A stretch of DNA of 64,000 bases from Heterostelium album PN500 (lineage: Eukaryota > Evosea > Eumycetozoa > Acytosteliales > Acytosteliaceae): NCBI RefSeq assembly GCF_000004825.1, contig NW_008805103.1:371941-435940 (forward strand). Direction: 5' to 3'. Shown piece after piece: positions 1-10,261 of this stretch. A program made the position numbers and the translations under genes. Below the pieces are notes generated by a model that worked only from the letters and a program-made list of their open reading frames with translations, had not been told where the DNA came from and ran no database searches. How positions within the stretch are numbered: the stretch's first letter is position 1; every line of letters starts with the position of its first letter.

Positions 1-466
1 AGAAGGTTTGAACTGTATCTCTGGTGGTTGTAACGGTGGTTGGCCAACTACAGTGTACAATACCTTCAAGACCACTGGATATGGACCAGAGTCTGCCAAC
101 AAATACACTGGTGTTCAAACAACTTGTACTCAGACTGCCACTCCACGTGTATCCTTTACTGGTTTCACTCAAACTGCCAAAACCAAAGATGCTTTAATCG
201 CTGCCTTACAGACTGGACCAATTGCAATCGCACTCCAAGCTGATGATGGTTTCCAAAGTTACAGCAGTGGTATCTATAATTGTCCAACCAAATATACCTC
301 TGTCAACCATGCAGTAACATTAACCGGTTATGATGAAGCAACTGATTCCTGGTTAATTAAGAACTCCTGGGATACTTGGTGGGGTATAAGTGGCTATATA
401 AAATTAACGGCAGCCAACGATAACTGTAACATTTTAGGTTACGCATCTAGTTATATTAATTATTAA
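1..466 (+). CDS. Papain-family cysteine protease, 3' end only (copy A)
   Basis: This is the 3' end of a C1A (papain-type) cysteine protease gene whose start lies outside the window. About 154 codons read in frame to the TAA at 464-466. The glycine-rich block GGCNGGW, the active-site His in SVNHAVTLTGYD and the active-site Asn in IKNSW are visible; the active-site Cys would lie upstream of the window. It differs from the copy at 5524-5989 by five residues in 152, and the 3' flank is shared to about position 565, so these are recent duplicates. Copy B carries an N-terminal CAP domain and Thr/Pro linker, so this copy probably does too, but that is inference. The product is probably secreted or lysosomal. 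Confidence 0.9.
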   Translation, partial: EGLNCISGGCNGGWPTTVYNTFKTTGYGPESANKYTGVQTTCTQTATPRVSFTGFTQTAKTKDALIAALQTGPIAIALQADDGFQSYSSGIYNCPTKYTSVNHAVTLTGYDEATDSWLIKNSWDTWWGISGYIKLTAANDNCNILGYASSYINY

Positions 467-575
467 AAACACCAAAATTGTATAACTATATTTATTCATA
501 TCTTTATTGTTATTATTTTAATATAATACAATCACCAAAAATAAAATAAAATTATTTATTTAATTAAAAATCATA

Positions 576-806
576 AGCGGGGTATATTTATTTGAGAATT
601 CAATCAAAACAGTAGATTTGTATTTTATAATTACAAATCAATGTTCCAATCAACTACTGTCTTCCGCAACTGTCTTCTCAAACACCAAGCTATTTAAGAT
701 TAGAAAATCTAATAAACAATCCATTCATTATTTACTGATTGAAAGTATTGAAGGCAAAGAGGGGTTTGACAATCGAACAGTAATTAAAAGTATGAAGTTC
801 GATTAA
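576..806 (+). repeat. Duplicated protease 3'-flank block, first copy
   Basis: About 230 bases downstream of protease copy A recur, with small insertions and deletions, at 6870-7072. Shared landmarks include TTTGAGAATTCAAT, a CTTCCGCAACTGTCTTC segment and the ending TATGAAGTTCGATT. A short open frame inside it (618-806) is not kept in the other copy, so I read this as duplicated non-coding flank. Confidence 0.75.
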
Positions 807-845
807 AAATTTTTTAAATTTTTTAAATTTTTTTTTTTTATTATT

Positions 846-2567
846 TAGAGGGGATTAGACTAAGTCGAGTCAGACCAGTCGTAGGACCATACCTCATCGA
901 TCGTATAGAGGTTGGTTTGAATGGTGATCATACAGAATATGACAGGCGATTGGTTGTACAGTAAGTTACAGTTCTATTCAAATGAACAACTTAGCTCGTT
1001 GGCTGCATTCAACGTTTAATCTAGACATTAACACCTTCATTACTCCACAGATCAGTCTAGCACCTAATCAAGATCCTTACATTATCTCATTTCCATTGAC
1101 ACTGTCACTTCTGCGTCATATCAATCCTCAAACGATAGACAAGGACGTACTGATCAGTGTGTATACAAGAGCCAATCCAATCAAGCCACTCGATGGCACA
1201 GGTAATGATGGAAAGTTGATCTTGAGAGCGATCCGACTAAGACTTACATCAAAGAAGAATGACATTCTAGAAGCAGCACACAGAGAGCTATTAAGGAAGC
1301 ATCCATTGAAGATCCCTTACATGAATGTACAGTCTATCACTTGGTCAGGAAGATTGACACATGGAGTCATGACAGAGATACCTATTCAAGTGGATGCACT
1401 CTGCACGATGATGTGTATCTTTATCAGACATGACAAGTCACCAGCAGGTATGGATGCATTCTCACCGTTGTCAGTGAATGAGAACAAGTGTCTAATCAAT
1501 GTCGTTGACAACAACAAGACAACACTTCTGAGAAGCAATGGATTGAGTGGTGCGTTCCTAAGATGAGTACATCAAGCATTGAATACAGCTGGAGACATGA
1601 CTACGATAGTACCTATCTACTGGCTTTACCTTGCAGAGCATCCATTGCAAGTCGTCAAGGATTGTATCAACAGTGGCTTCTTTGCATTCTCATCTAACCA
1701 GTTCCTTCAGATCACTCCTGGACCTGGTATAGTCTCAGATATGACCTACACAGTAGACGTCATGTTCATCACTTATAACGCGCTGATGCAAGAGAATGGA
1801 TCATATAGAAAGGTAATGTAAACCATTCATCCTTACTTTTAACTATCCACTTAACCCTCCTCATCTTAGGTCTCCAATGACATGGGCATCGATGGATAGT
1901 TTGGATAGTTTGGATAGTTTGGAGGGTTTTGAATGGTAGATCAATATTATGTATTACAATATGTAAAGCAGTCATGGACCCTATATCACTAACGCTGTTG
2001 GTATCAACTCTCATCAGTACCTTAACATTGCACTTTAGATTCAAGAGCAAATGTACATCTGGATCAAAGACTACAAAGATTGAGATCAACTCTGACAGTA
2101 TCGCTCCTCAACCTGCAACAGCAACAGTGGACAGTCCAACCAACCAACTAGAAGTACGCGTCATCACTGAGATATATTTAATATACACTGATTCTAAAAT
2201 GACACCAAAGAAGATCATTCTCAATGCGCAAGAACTCAGATCAAGAGATCCAAGACAGTATGGAGTTGTTGGATCAACACCTGGAGATAATGGATATGTA
2301 AAGAATGGATGGAAGAAGGCAGTTTCAGATTCAGCAAACAAGTATAGACGCGATACTGGTAAAGCAAGAACTATCAGGTCAATGAAGAAGCAGAACATGG
2401 CACCAGAAGTCAAGAAGGAGTACAGAAGATACATCCACGAGTTGAGAGACTTGAAACGCGAGTACTCACCCAAGACCAATGGCTTCGTTAGAGCACCAAA
2501 GGTACATGTCAACAGCAAGAAGGCACCTCCAATCAATCACATACAATTACGTTCTTACAACAAGTAG
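846..2567 (+). mobile_element. Possible virus-like element, broken remnant
   Basis: This block is clearly less A/T-rich than its flanks, has no intron-like sequence, and shows several open stretches all on the + strand. It directly follows the duplicated protease flank and ends at a TAG before an A/T-rich tail. The upstream two thirds reads like a beta-rich structural protein and is faintly suggestive of a jelly-roll capsid protein. The last third is a Lys/Arg-rich basic product. I cannot place the family: a capsid-bearing DNA element of Polinton or virophage type is a guess from these features alone. It is broken, with at least two or three breaks, and no polymerase, integrase or packaging gene is visible. 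The long open stretches suggest moderate rather than great age. Three direct copies of GGATAGTTT lie at 1894-1920. Confidence 0.4.
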
Positions 2568-2891
2568 GATCAAGCGTATTGGCATCTTATACATCACAAC
2601 CAATTAGAGACATCCTAAAGATAGTTTAGATTAGAGTTGTATTGTTTACTTATTGAGTGTCAATATTCAAAATATTAGATTGTATTAAAGATAGCCAGAG
2701 TTGAGAGATTAATTAAAAAAAAAGAAATTATCTTTAGATTTTGAAATAGGATTTATTTATTTTAATAATAAAAATAAATAAATAAATTAATGAATAATAA
2801 ATAAATATTTTTTATGTTTATGAATTTTTTTCGTTTTGTTTTTCAATAAATATTAGAAATACATTCTGATTAATGAATATCATTAATTAAA
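2568..2891. other. A/T-rich gap, no gene seen
   Basis: The first 130 bases retain the composition of the preceding block; the rest is A/T-rich and serves as 3' flank for the minus-strand I29 gene that ends at 2892. I see no gene here. Confidence 0.6.
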
Positions 2892-3608
2892 TTATTGTTT
2901 ATCAATTGGAACTGAACGAGCAGTAATTGATTGATGCTTTGATCTTCTCCACTTGAAGATATCGATACCTCTTGATTGATGTTTCATTTGAACTTCTTCC
3001 TTTGGTGATGTTTCGATCTCGGCTGATGCAGATCTACGTGATCTGACAACGGCAACGGTTGCACCAGCAACAATAGCAACGGCAGCAGCACTACCAACAG
3101 CAATACCAACAATTGCTCCAGTTGAAAGTCCAGCAGCGGCGGCAGCTTCAGGTGCCAATGATGCATCAACACCAGTGTAAACTGCTGAGAATTGTTCAAA
3201 TGATAAATCACTGAATTGATTTAATTCCACTACAAATAGAGAGAAAATTAATTATTTATTCTTGTTTTTAAAAAATAAATATATAATAATTATGTTTACT
3301 TACTCATTGGGTAACTTTCAGATGGGAATGAAATGATTGGGTCTACAGCAGAAAGAAATCTCATATTGGAACTATCTGGAACTTCGATATGGACATTTGA
3401 TCCTGACCAGTTGTCATTTGCCTTTTGGATCTTAACAAGATTCTCCTTGAATGCATCGAATGCCGCTTGATAATCTGAACTTAAATATTGTTTTCCATAG
3501 GCTTCCACATAGTTTTTGAAAGCAGTTTCAAAGTCATACTCGGTACCTTGTGAGTTTGCAATTGCCAATAAAGTTGTTAAGCAACAAATAAATAAATAAG
3601 ACTTTCAT
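2892..3608 (-). CDS. Membrane-anchored I29 (cathepsin propeptide) protein without protease domain
   Basis: Two minus-strand exons, 3304-3608 and 2892-3229, are separated by a 74-base GTAAGT..TAG intron. Exon 1 encodes a cathepsin propeptide-inhibitor (I29) fold with the helical YDFETAFKNYVEAYGK and FKENLVKIQKAN parts. Exon 2 completes it with ELNQFSDLSFEQF. An Ala/Gly/Val-rich transmembrane helix and a basic tail follow; there is no protease domain. The ATG at 3606-3608 (MKVLFI..) is out of frame with the rest. Three AAAT units at 3586-3597 lie between, and with only two the ATG would read through a good signal peptide into a protein of 212 residues. The disruption may be a microsatellite slip, allele or sequence error. 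The next in-frame ATG is at 3568 but loses the signal. The gene is head-to-head with the CAP-papain gene at 4714, suggesting co-regulation. Confidence 0.75.
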
Positions 3609-4713
3609 TCTTTAAGTATATAGTAAATAAAATTATGAATAAAATAAATTGAATTGATTGGAAAAGTATATCTGTATATATATGTTGTTTTAGAAAATAA
3701 ACCCAATAGTTATCTATTATTAGAGTTTTTGTTTAATATAATTAAATGCCTGGTTAAAAGTAGTTAAAAAATATGGAACCATCTGGAAGGGATTTAATCT
3801 TTTATTTTGGTCCTATCACTATTTACTATTTGGTTTTTTTGTTCACGATTTTCATAGATTATTTGTAATGGCTCAACGGAGGGTTTTTTAAGTTTGTTTG
3901 TTTAATTGTGACCGTTTTAATTCGATTGACGATATCAAAGCGAATCAGAATGGCAGCCAATTTAAAGACCAAACGCACAATGGTGGTTTGGTAAAAATGA
4001 AACTATCCCCATCACACACAACAAGTTTAACCGGATATATTATTTATTGTAGTCACAGTAGCCCAATAAACTATAAAAAAAAGTCAAAAAGTTGTTGTTG
4101 CTAGCACTTCTATCTTAAAGATAAAAAAAACAAAAATTTCAACAAATAAACTTAAATTTGGTTTGTTTTTTGATCAACGTTTTTTTGCACCCCATTTCCA
4201 TTTTTATTTTTGCCATTTTTTTTTTTCCACAAACACCCCCTACTTTAACAATTATGGTGTAATTTAATGATAAACTTTTATATGTTCACAACAACTACCA
4301 AAAAAAAATATCGAAAGTGCACTTTAATTAAAACGATCTAATATATATTTCGATATTTTTCTTTGCAAAGATGAAGAGAAAAAATTTAATATCCCCATTT
4401 TTTATTCAAAATGCCATATCAATTGGCTTACTTGGCTTTTGAAAAACACTCTTGACTAATAGTAGGAAAGTCAATTCACTGATTTTGAGAGTACAAAGAA
4501 GTTGGACCAATGAATTTAAACTGTCGTAAAAAATCCATACCCAATTACTATAAAATCTATTTTTAAAACTTTAACAAATTAGTTAAATTAATTTTTTCAA
4601 AAGTATTTAAACAAATTTAAGTTTTCAATTTTATATTTATTAAGTATTTAAAAAAAAAGTAAATTTGTTGTAATATTATTATTTATTTATTTTATTTTAT
4701 TTTTTGTAAAAAA
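3609..4713. promoter_or_regulatory. Divergent intergenic region between the I29 gene and the CAP-papain gene
   Basis: About 1.1 kb of A/T-rich DNA lies between two head-to-head genes, so it should hold both promoters. T-rich runs and a TATTTATTTATTTTATTTTA stretch sit just before the ATG at 4714, as is usual in dictyostelid promoters. A short open frame at 3898-4104 has no coding character. No specific operator was recognised. Confidence 0.5.
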
Positions 4714-5989
4714 ATGAAATTCCTTATTTTATTGGTTGTTTTGTTAACAATAACAGGGAGAACCCAAGCTGCTCTAACAGCTGCAGAGAAAACCTTAATT
4801 CTCAATACTTTTAACGGATGGAGAGATAATGGTTTACCAATTCCAACCACTGATCTTTCTACTTTGACTTGGAATACCGCTTATGAAACCAATTTGCAGA
4901 ACTATGTGAACACTTGTGCCACCAGTTTTTCACCATTCTCAAAGAGAGCCAGAGTAGCTGAATTCGTTGTAACTTTCTCTGGAACTTGGAACCTCCAAGT
5001 AATCTTGGACTACATTGGAGGTACTACCGCCAATTATAATTTCAACACAAAATCATGTGCCTCTGGAAAATCTTGCTTACACGAATACACTGTCGTTGCC
5101 AAAGGAAAGACAGCTGCATGTGCTGTCAACAAGTGTGGTAGAACCTACCGTTTTCTATGTGACTTTGATCCAGTCGGACCATACAGGGGAGTAAATCCAT
5201 ACCCAACTCCAACTCCAAACCCATCTCCAACTCCAACTCAAACACAAACCACCAAACCAACTCCAACCCCCAACCCAAACACAAACCACCAAACCAACTC
5301 CAACCCCAACCCAAACTCAAACAACAAAACCAACTCCAACTCCAACTCAAACACAAACCACTTCTCCAACATCAAAGACCATCAATTGGCAATCGAAATC
5401 AACACCAGTCAGAGATCAAGGTCAATGTGGAAGTTGTTACATCTTTGCTGCCATTGCCAACTCTGAAGCTAGATATGTTATCAAGACTGGTGCCAACCCT
5501 GCAACAGTCGATTTCTCTGAGCAAGAAGGTTTGAACTGTATCTCTGGTGGTTGTAACGGTGGTTGGCCAACTACAGTGTACAATACCTTCAAGACCACTG
5601 GTTTTGGACCAGAGTCTGCCAACAAATACACTGGTGTTCAAACTACTTGTACTCAGACTGCCACTCCACGTGTATCCTTTACTGGTTTCACTCAGACTGC
5701 CAAAACCAAAGATGCTTTAATCGCTGCCTTACAGACTGGACCAATTGCAATCTCACTCCAAGCTGATGGTGGTTTCCAAAGTTACAGAAGCGGTATCTAT
5801 AATTGTCCAACCAAATATACCTCTGTCAACCATGCAGTAACATTAACCGGTTATGATGAAGCAACTGATTCCTGGTTAATTAAGAACTCCTGGAATACTT
5901 GGTGGGGTATAAGCGGCTATATAAAATTAACGGCAGCCAACGATAACTGTAACATTTTAGGTTACGCATCTAGTTATATTAATTATTAA
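4714..5989 (+). CDS. Secreted CAP/SCP domain + Thr/Pro linker + papain protease fusion (copy B), frame interrupted in linker
   Basis: An N-terminal signal peptide (MKFLILLVVLL..) leads into a CAP/SCP-like domain (about residues 20-155, LTWNTAYETNLQNYV, late Cys pairs), then a tandem TPTPTQTQTTKP linker, then a C1A papain domain. The protease has the active-site Cys in QGQCGSCY (Tyr replaces the usual Trp), His in SVNHAV and Asn in IKNSWNTWWG, so the triad is complete. There is no I29 propeptide between linker and protease. The frame shifts by one base inside the linker at a run of five C (5267-5271); other linker units have four. With four, one frame of 424 residues would run through. A sequencing error in a C-run and a real young pseudogene are both possible. 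The protein is expected to enter the secretory/lysosomal pathway. Confidence 0.85.
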
Positions 5990-6072
5990 AAACACCAAAA
6001 TTGTATAACTATATTTATTCAAATCTTTATTGTTATTATTTTAATATAATACAATCACCAAAAATAAAATAA

Positions 6073-6240
6073 AATTATTCTAAATTAAGTAATCAACACT
6101 CAGCCGTCAAGCTTCTCAATAATGAATATATTGAGTTTAACGCGACGTTAAAGATTCATTCAATTAAGATTCAATTATTCAATCAGGAAATAAAAGATTT
6201 AAATAATAAACAAAGATTAAATAAAAAGTTAAAAAAATAA
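6073..6240 (+). pseudogene. Stray 3' coding fragment with Lys/Asn-rich coiled-coil end
   Basis: An open stretch with no ATG runs to a TAA at 6238-6240. Its end reads LFNQEIKDLNNKQRLNKKLK, a helical, coiled-coil-like tail. It begins exactly where similarity between the protease copy A and copy B 3' flanks stops (after about 6078), so it looks like the 3' end of another gene carried in by rearrangement. I do not recognise the family. Confidence 0.4.
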
Positions 6241-6296
6241 AAGACATTATTAGAAATATTATTTTATATTATTATTGATTATCAATTAAGTGAGAA

Positions 6297-6647
6297 ATGA
6301 CAGATCCAACCGATCAATCAACAACAACAACAACCACAACAACTACTGGATCAACAGCATCTATAGATCCAACAACAACAACTACTACGAATGACCTCAG
6401 CATGAGTGATCTTGATAGTAACAACAACAACGATCAAATCCCGTCATCTTCCACTTTATTTCCAGACGTTACTCCTACAAGCACTCGCCCAGATCCACTT
6501 CCTTCTGATCTGTTCCAATCAACTCTGGCCGCTTCCAAGTCATTGATCTCCTCTGCCATCGCCTCGGGTCAATCGGAGAATAAACAGGGGATGTATATTT
6601 TTTGTAAGTTCCATTTTACAATAGATTCAATTTGCCAATTGTTCTAA
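6297..6647 (+). pseudogene. Truncated Thr-rich protein gene, paralogue of the locus at 27212-27719
   Basis: It starts at an ATG (MTDPTDQS), followed by a Thr-rich tract, NDLSMSDLDSNNNND, then LFPDVTPTSTRPDPLPSDLF. The order Thr tract, MSDL(D/N)S-Asn tract, LFP(D/E)V, ARPDPLP(S/T)DLFQ is shared with the minus-strand locus at 27212-27719, so both belong to one family that I do not recognise. After about position 6590 the similarity ends in an unrelated 20-residue tail next to the recombined protease flank, so this is probably a 5' fragment rather than an intact gene. A short expressed protein of 116 residues cannot be excluded. Confidence 0.5.
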
Positions 6648-6684
6648 GAGTGTTGTATTTGAGAATTCAATATAATAATCATTA

Positions 6685-6749
6685 GCGGTTACATAGCCAA
6701 CGATAATTGTAATATTTTGGGTTACGACTCAAGTAATATTAATTATTAA
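6685..6749 (+). pseudogene. Remnant of a third papain protease copy (last 17 codons)
   Basis: Bases 6696-6749 encode ANDNCNILGYDSSNINY and a TAA, matching the C-termini of copies A and B apart from two substitutions and a two-for-two change. The flanking AAACACCAAAA 3' sequence is also kept. Nothing of the catalytic domain is left upstream, so this is the stub of a third tandem copy. Confidence 0.85.
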
Positions 6750-6869
6750 AAACACCAAAAATTTTATAATTTTTTATATTTATAAATATTATATATCAAC
6801 ATTCATATCCATAATTCATATTAATAATTGTTAATATCTTTAGATTCATATAGTACCGGCTGGGCTGAA

Positions 6870-7072
6870 AATGGGTATATTTATTTGAGAATTCAATGAT
6901 AACTGTAGCTTGTATTTATTAATTTCCAATCAACTACTTGCTTCCGCAACTGTCTTCCCAAACACCAAGCTATTTAAGCTTAGAAAATCTAATAAACAAT
7001 CCATTCATTATTTACTGATTAAAGGCAAGAGGGGACAGTTGAACAGTAATTAAAAGTATGAAGTTCGATTAC
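6870..7072 (+). repeat. Duplicated protease 3'-flank block, second copy
   Basis: This corresponds to 576-806 with several short deletions, again downstream of a protease C-terminus. It fixes the order protease tail then flank block in both units and supports a segmental tandem duplication. Confidence 0.75.
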
Positions 7073-7777
7073 ACATTTTTACAATTTTTTTTTGTTTTTG
7101 AGTACTTGTTGTGTAAAATATATACATTTAATTGCAATTACACTCTGACTATGAAAATCTATTAGTATTGTGTCCGACACCACGAACAAGACTAATTAAT
7201 TAATTATTATAAAGGGAAAATGAGAAAGAAATAAAGAATATTTTTTAAAACAATAGATAATTAAACTATAAACAAAACCATCACAATTCTCTCATTTATT
7301 ATCTCATAAGTATCTATCACAATTAATATCAACATTCGATTTTTTATACTACATTTCAATGTTGAAAATAGTTAATCCTTGGTTGTTTCATTAGAAACTA
7401 TGTATATATAGGTATCTTTGTGTTTTGTGTTAAATTTCTCCAATTATTATTGATGGTGTTGAGTTTGATGTTTCTGATAGATAAACTATAACAAGATACC
7501 TGAATTGTATGGTTATAAAATTCACTCAAATTGGGTGTGTTTTTATTTTAATTTTAAAACAAATACATAGATTAAAAAAAAAAAAAAAAAGAACTTTATA
7601 AAGTACAACATTTAACTTTCTTTTATTCATATGTTTTAAATGATGTACTCTACAGCATGAACAACCTGATTATATTAATGAGCATGATGATTGTTTGCTT
7701 TTGTAAATCAATTAGTGCGACTTGCTTTCAATTTTTCGATTTGAATTAAATGATAACCAATGTTCATAAATAATGCA
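7073..7777. other. A/T-rich intergenic region
   Basis: It contains an A-run near 7574-7590 and 3' flank for the minus-strand WD40 gene. I see no gene, tRNA or repeat of note. Confidence 0.6.
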
Positions 7778-7805
7778 CTAATCCAGATCATCTTCTATAC
7801 GTGGT

Positions 7806-7857
<52 letters not shown>

Positions 7858-10006
7858 CATTATTATTATTATTATTATCAACTGGAGTATAATCATAATC
7901 AAGATCGTCATTACCCAATAGTCCACTTGATTCAAGATGTGAAATTAAATTTATATCAACTTCACCATTTTCATTCATAGCAGGTCCACTTAGTCCAACT
8001 CTTTTACCAAGTTTGTTGATTTCCTCTCTCAAATCTTTAATAAAATCTGTTTCTATTTCTGCAAGCTAAAAAATCGATAGATGATGATGAGTTGTTGGTC
8101 TAATATGTTGTTTGTATTATAACAATTCAAAATACATACCATTTTAAACAATCCATCATTGTTTTCATATTCTTCAGGTGTCATAACGTTGGAATGATAG
8201 TATTTAAATAATTGATCACCATGTTTGGCCATCAGTTTCTCGGTGGTCAATCTCTGTAGGAAATCTTGACCTGTCATCTTCTTGGGTGCTGCAATTTCTT
8301 CGCTGGGTCTATTCTCATCGGTCAATCCAATGTATTTCTTTGAATAAAGTATTTGACTATCCTCTGAATCTCTTGGTAGTGGTGATAGTATATGAATATT
8401 ACACTAGTGTAATTGATTTTTAAATAGTAAGTATACATATATTAAAATAACATTCGTTTTAAACTTACTTGTTCCAGACTGGCAGTAGCAATTCTCATAT
8501 CATCAAATGCAGGTACCGCTACCAAATGTACAGGATTATTGTGTGTAGCTATTTTCTTTACTACTTTCGCTGACTCTGTTTCATAGATATAGATAGAGTT
8601 ATCCTCTGATCCAGTAACAATATGACGATCGTTATTAATGAAACTGGTACCAAGATTATATCCACCACATTTATGTCCAAAATATTCCTTAATGAATCCA
8701 TCATGTCTGTAACAATTAAAAATAGTTAACCAATGGTTAATAAATTAGAATAATATAACACATCAATATATATTGTTATTGTTTGAATACAAACATTTCA
8801 GGTTCATGATCGAAACTAGATGAATAGGTTTGTGTAAAGGTTGGATTACTATAGATGGTTCTAAGATCCCACAGCCGAAGTGAGTTGGTTCTTCCAGAGG
8901 TGAGAATACGAGTGTCGTTTTGTGTAAAATTTACATTGTTAAGTTTGTTGTGTGCTTGAAGGTGGAAGATTGGTTTGCTTAGGTCGGTACGCAAATCCCA
9001 CATACGAACCGATCCAAATCTTGATCCAGATACAAATATATTCCTATCGTGCGATTTGAAGCTGATTGAATTGACAGTGTTCATATTGGTACTGACCTTT
9101 GGATGTGAATCGATTATTCTACTCATTACAGTGGCCGTATTCATATCCCAAATGTAAATGCCACTCGATGCACAACCACTCAACATAATCTCATCGTCAT
9201 ATGATAATTCCAATGCTTTCAACCAATCTGTTTAAGAGTGTTAAAAGTAGATAATAATATTGAAAACAACTAATATTAGTAATATAATAGTAGTAGTAAC
9301 AGCAATTGTTATAATAGATTTACCATTATGTTCAGTAAGAGTAGTTACTAATCTAAAGTTTCTATATACTTTAATAGTGTTGTCGAGTGAACATGTAATG
9401 AAAGAGTTGTACGCTGATTTTATAGAGCTATTGTAGTTCAGACTTGATGTATAGATTTTGTCGTGAGCTGGTATTTGAGTGTGAGTTGGAAGCTCGTCGA
9501 TATCACCGAAAGATGATGGTTTATTAAACCATTTGATCGCTGATATCATCTGTTTGTTGTCTGATAATGAATATAGCAATTTTCCTGTATTAGATTCATA
9601 GAAATCTGCAGAATCATCTATTTATTTATTATATGTTTTAACAATAGAATTTATTAATGTTAATATTAATAATATATAATAAACTTTAAAGTTTATATAA
9701 TATACTCTATGGTGATAACATACTGGTTGCAACAGATATATAAGAAGCATCAGGACTCCATGATAATGCAAATGGACATCCGTCTGGTTTTAGATTCGGA
9801 ATGATATAATCAAGATTGATTTGTTCGATCATTCTATCTCTAGATTCTTTTCTTGTTTGTCTTCTTCCATTCAGTTCGCTATTGAACAAATCATTTGAAA
9901 ACGATTGATACATCAATGAACTATCATTTTTATTATTCTTCTTTGTATTTCTATTATTTCTATTTGTATTACTATTTACATTACCTGTATAATGTAAAGT
10001 AAACAT
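7778..10006 (-). CDS. WD40-repeat protein, six exons
   Basis: Minus-strand exons 9724-10006, 9324-9617, 8795-9227, 8469-8706, 8140-8403 and 7778-8065 join in phase to 599 residues. WD40 blades are clear: FALSWSPDASYISVAT, HNDWLKALELSYDDEIMLSG, VNSISF..SGSRFGSVRMWDLRT, ILTSGRTNSLRLWDLRT and HIVTGSEDNSIYIYE. A helical region follows (KMTGQDFLQRLTTEKLMAK), then a C-terminal Asn run encoded by a TTA/ATT microsatellite at 7807-7879 and an acidic end. The WDLRT motifs resemble DWD boxes of DDB1-CUL4 substrate receptors, and a DCAF10-like role is possible, but I am not sure of the orthologue. The third intron uses a weak GTTTGT donor. The start ATG is followed by an Asn-rich N-terminus. Confidence 0.85.
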
Positions 10007-10261
10007 CTTTAATTAAAACATAGAAATAGATAAATATATATATATTTTAAAAAAAATAAAATAAAATATAAATACAAACAACTGTCTTTTTTAAAAAAAA
10101 AAAAAGCTAAAAAAAAACTATATAAAAATCAACAACTATTTATTCGTTGATTAATTTAAACAGTTAGATATCTTTAGAGCTAATGATATAATAAAAGATA
10201 AAGAAGTAGTGTTTAAATAAAATATTATATACATTTATTTAGTTATAAATTTAATTGTTAT

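Noticed and set aside
618-806. 62-codon open frame on the + strand
   Set aside because: It lies in the duplicated protease flank, and the second copy (6870-7072) does not preserve the frame.
3898-4104. 68-codon open frame on the + strand
   Set aside because: Low complexity, no splice context, no coding character, inside a divergent promoter region.
5126-5356. 76-codon minus-strand open frame rich in Trp/Leu/Gly
   Set aside because: It is the antisense of the Thr/Pro linker repeats of the CAP-papain gene.
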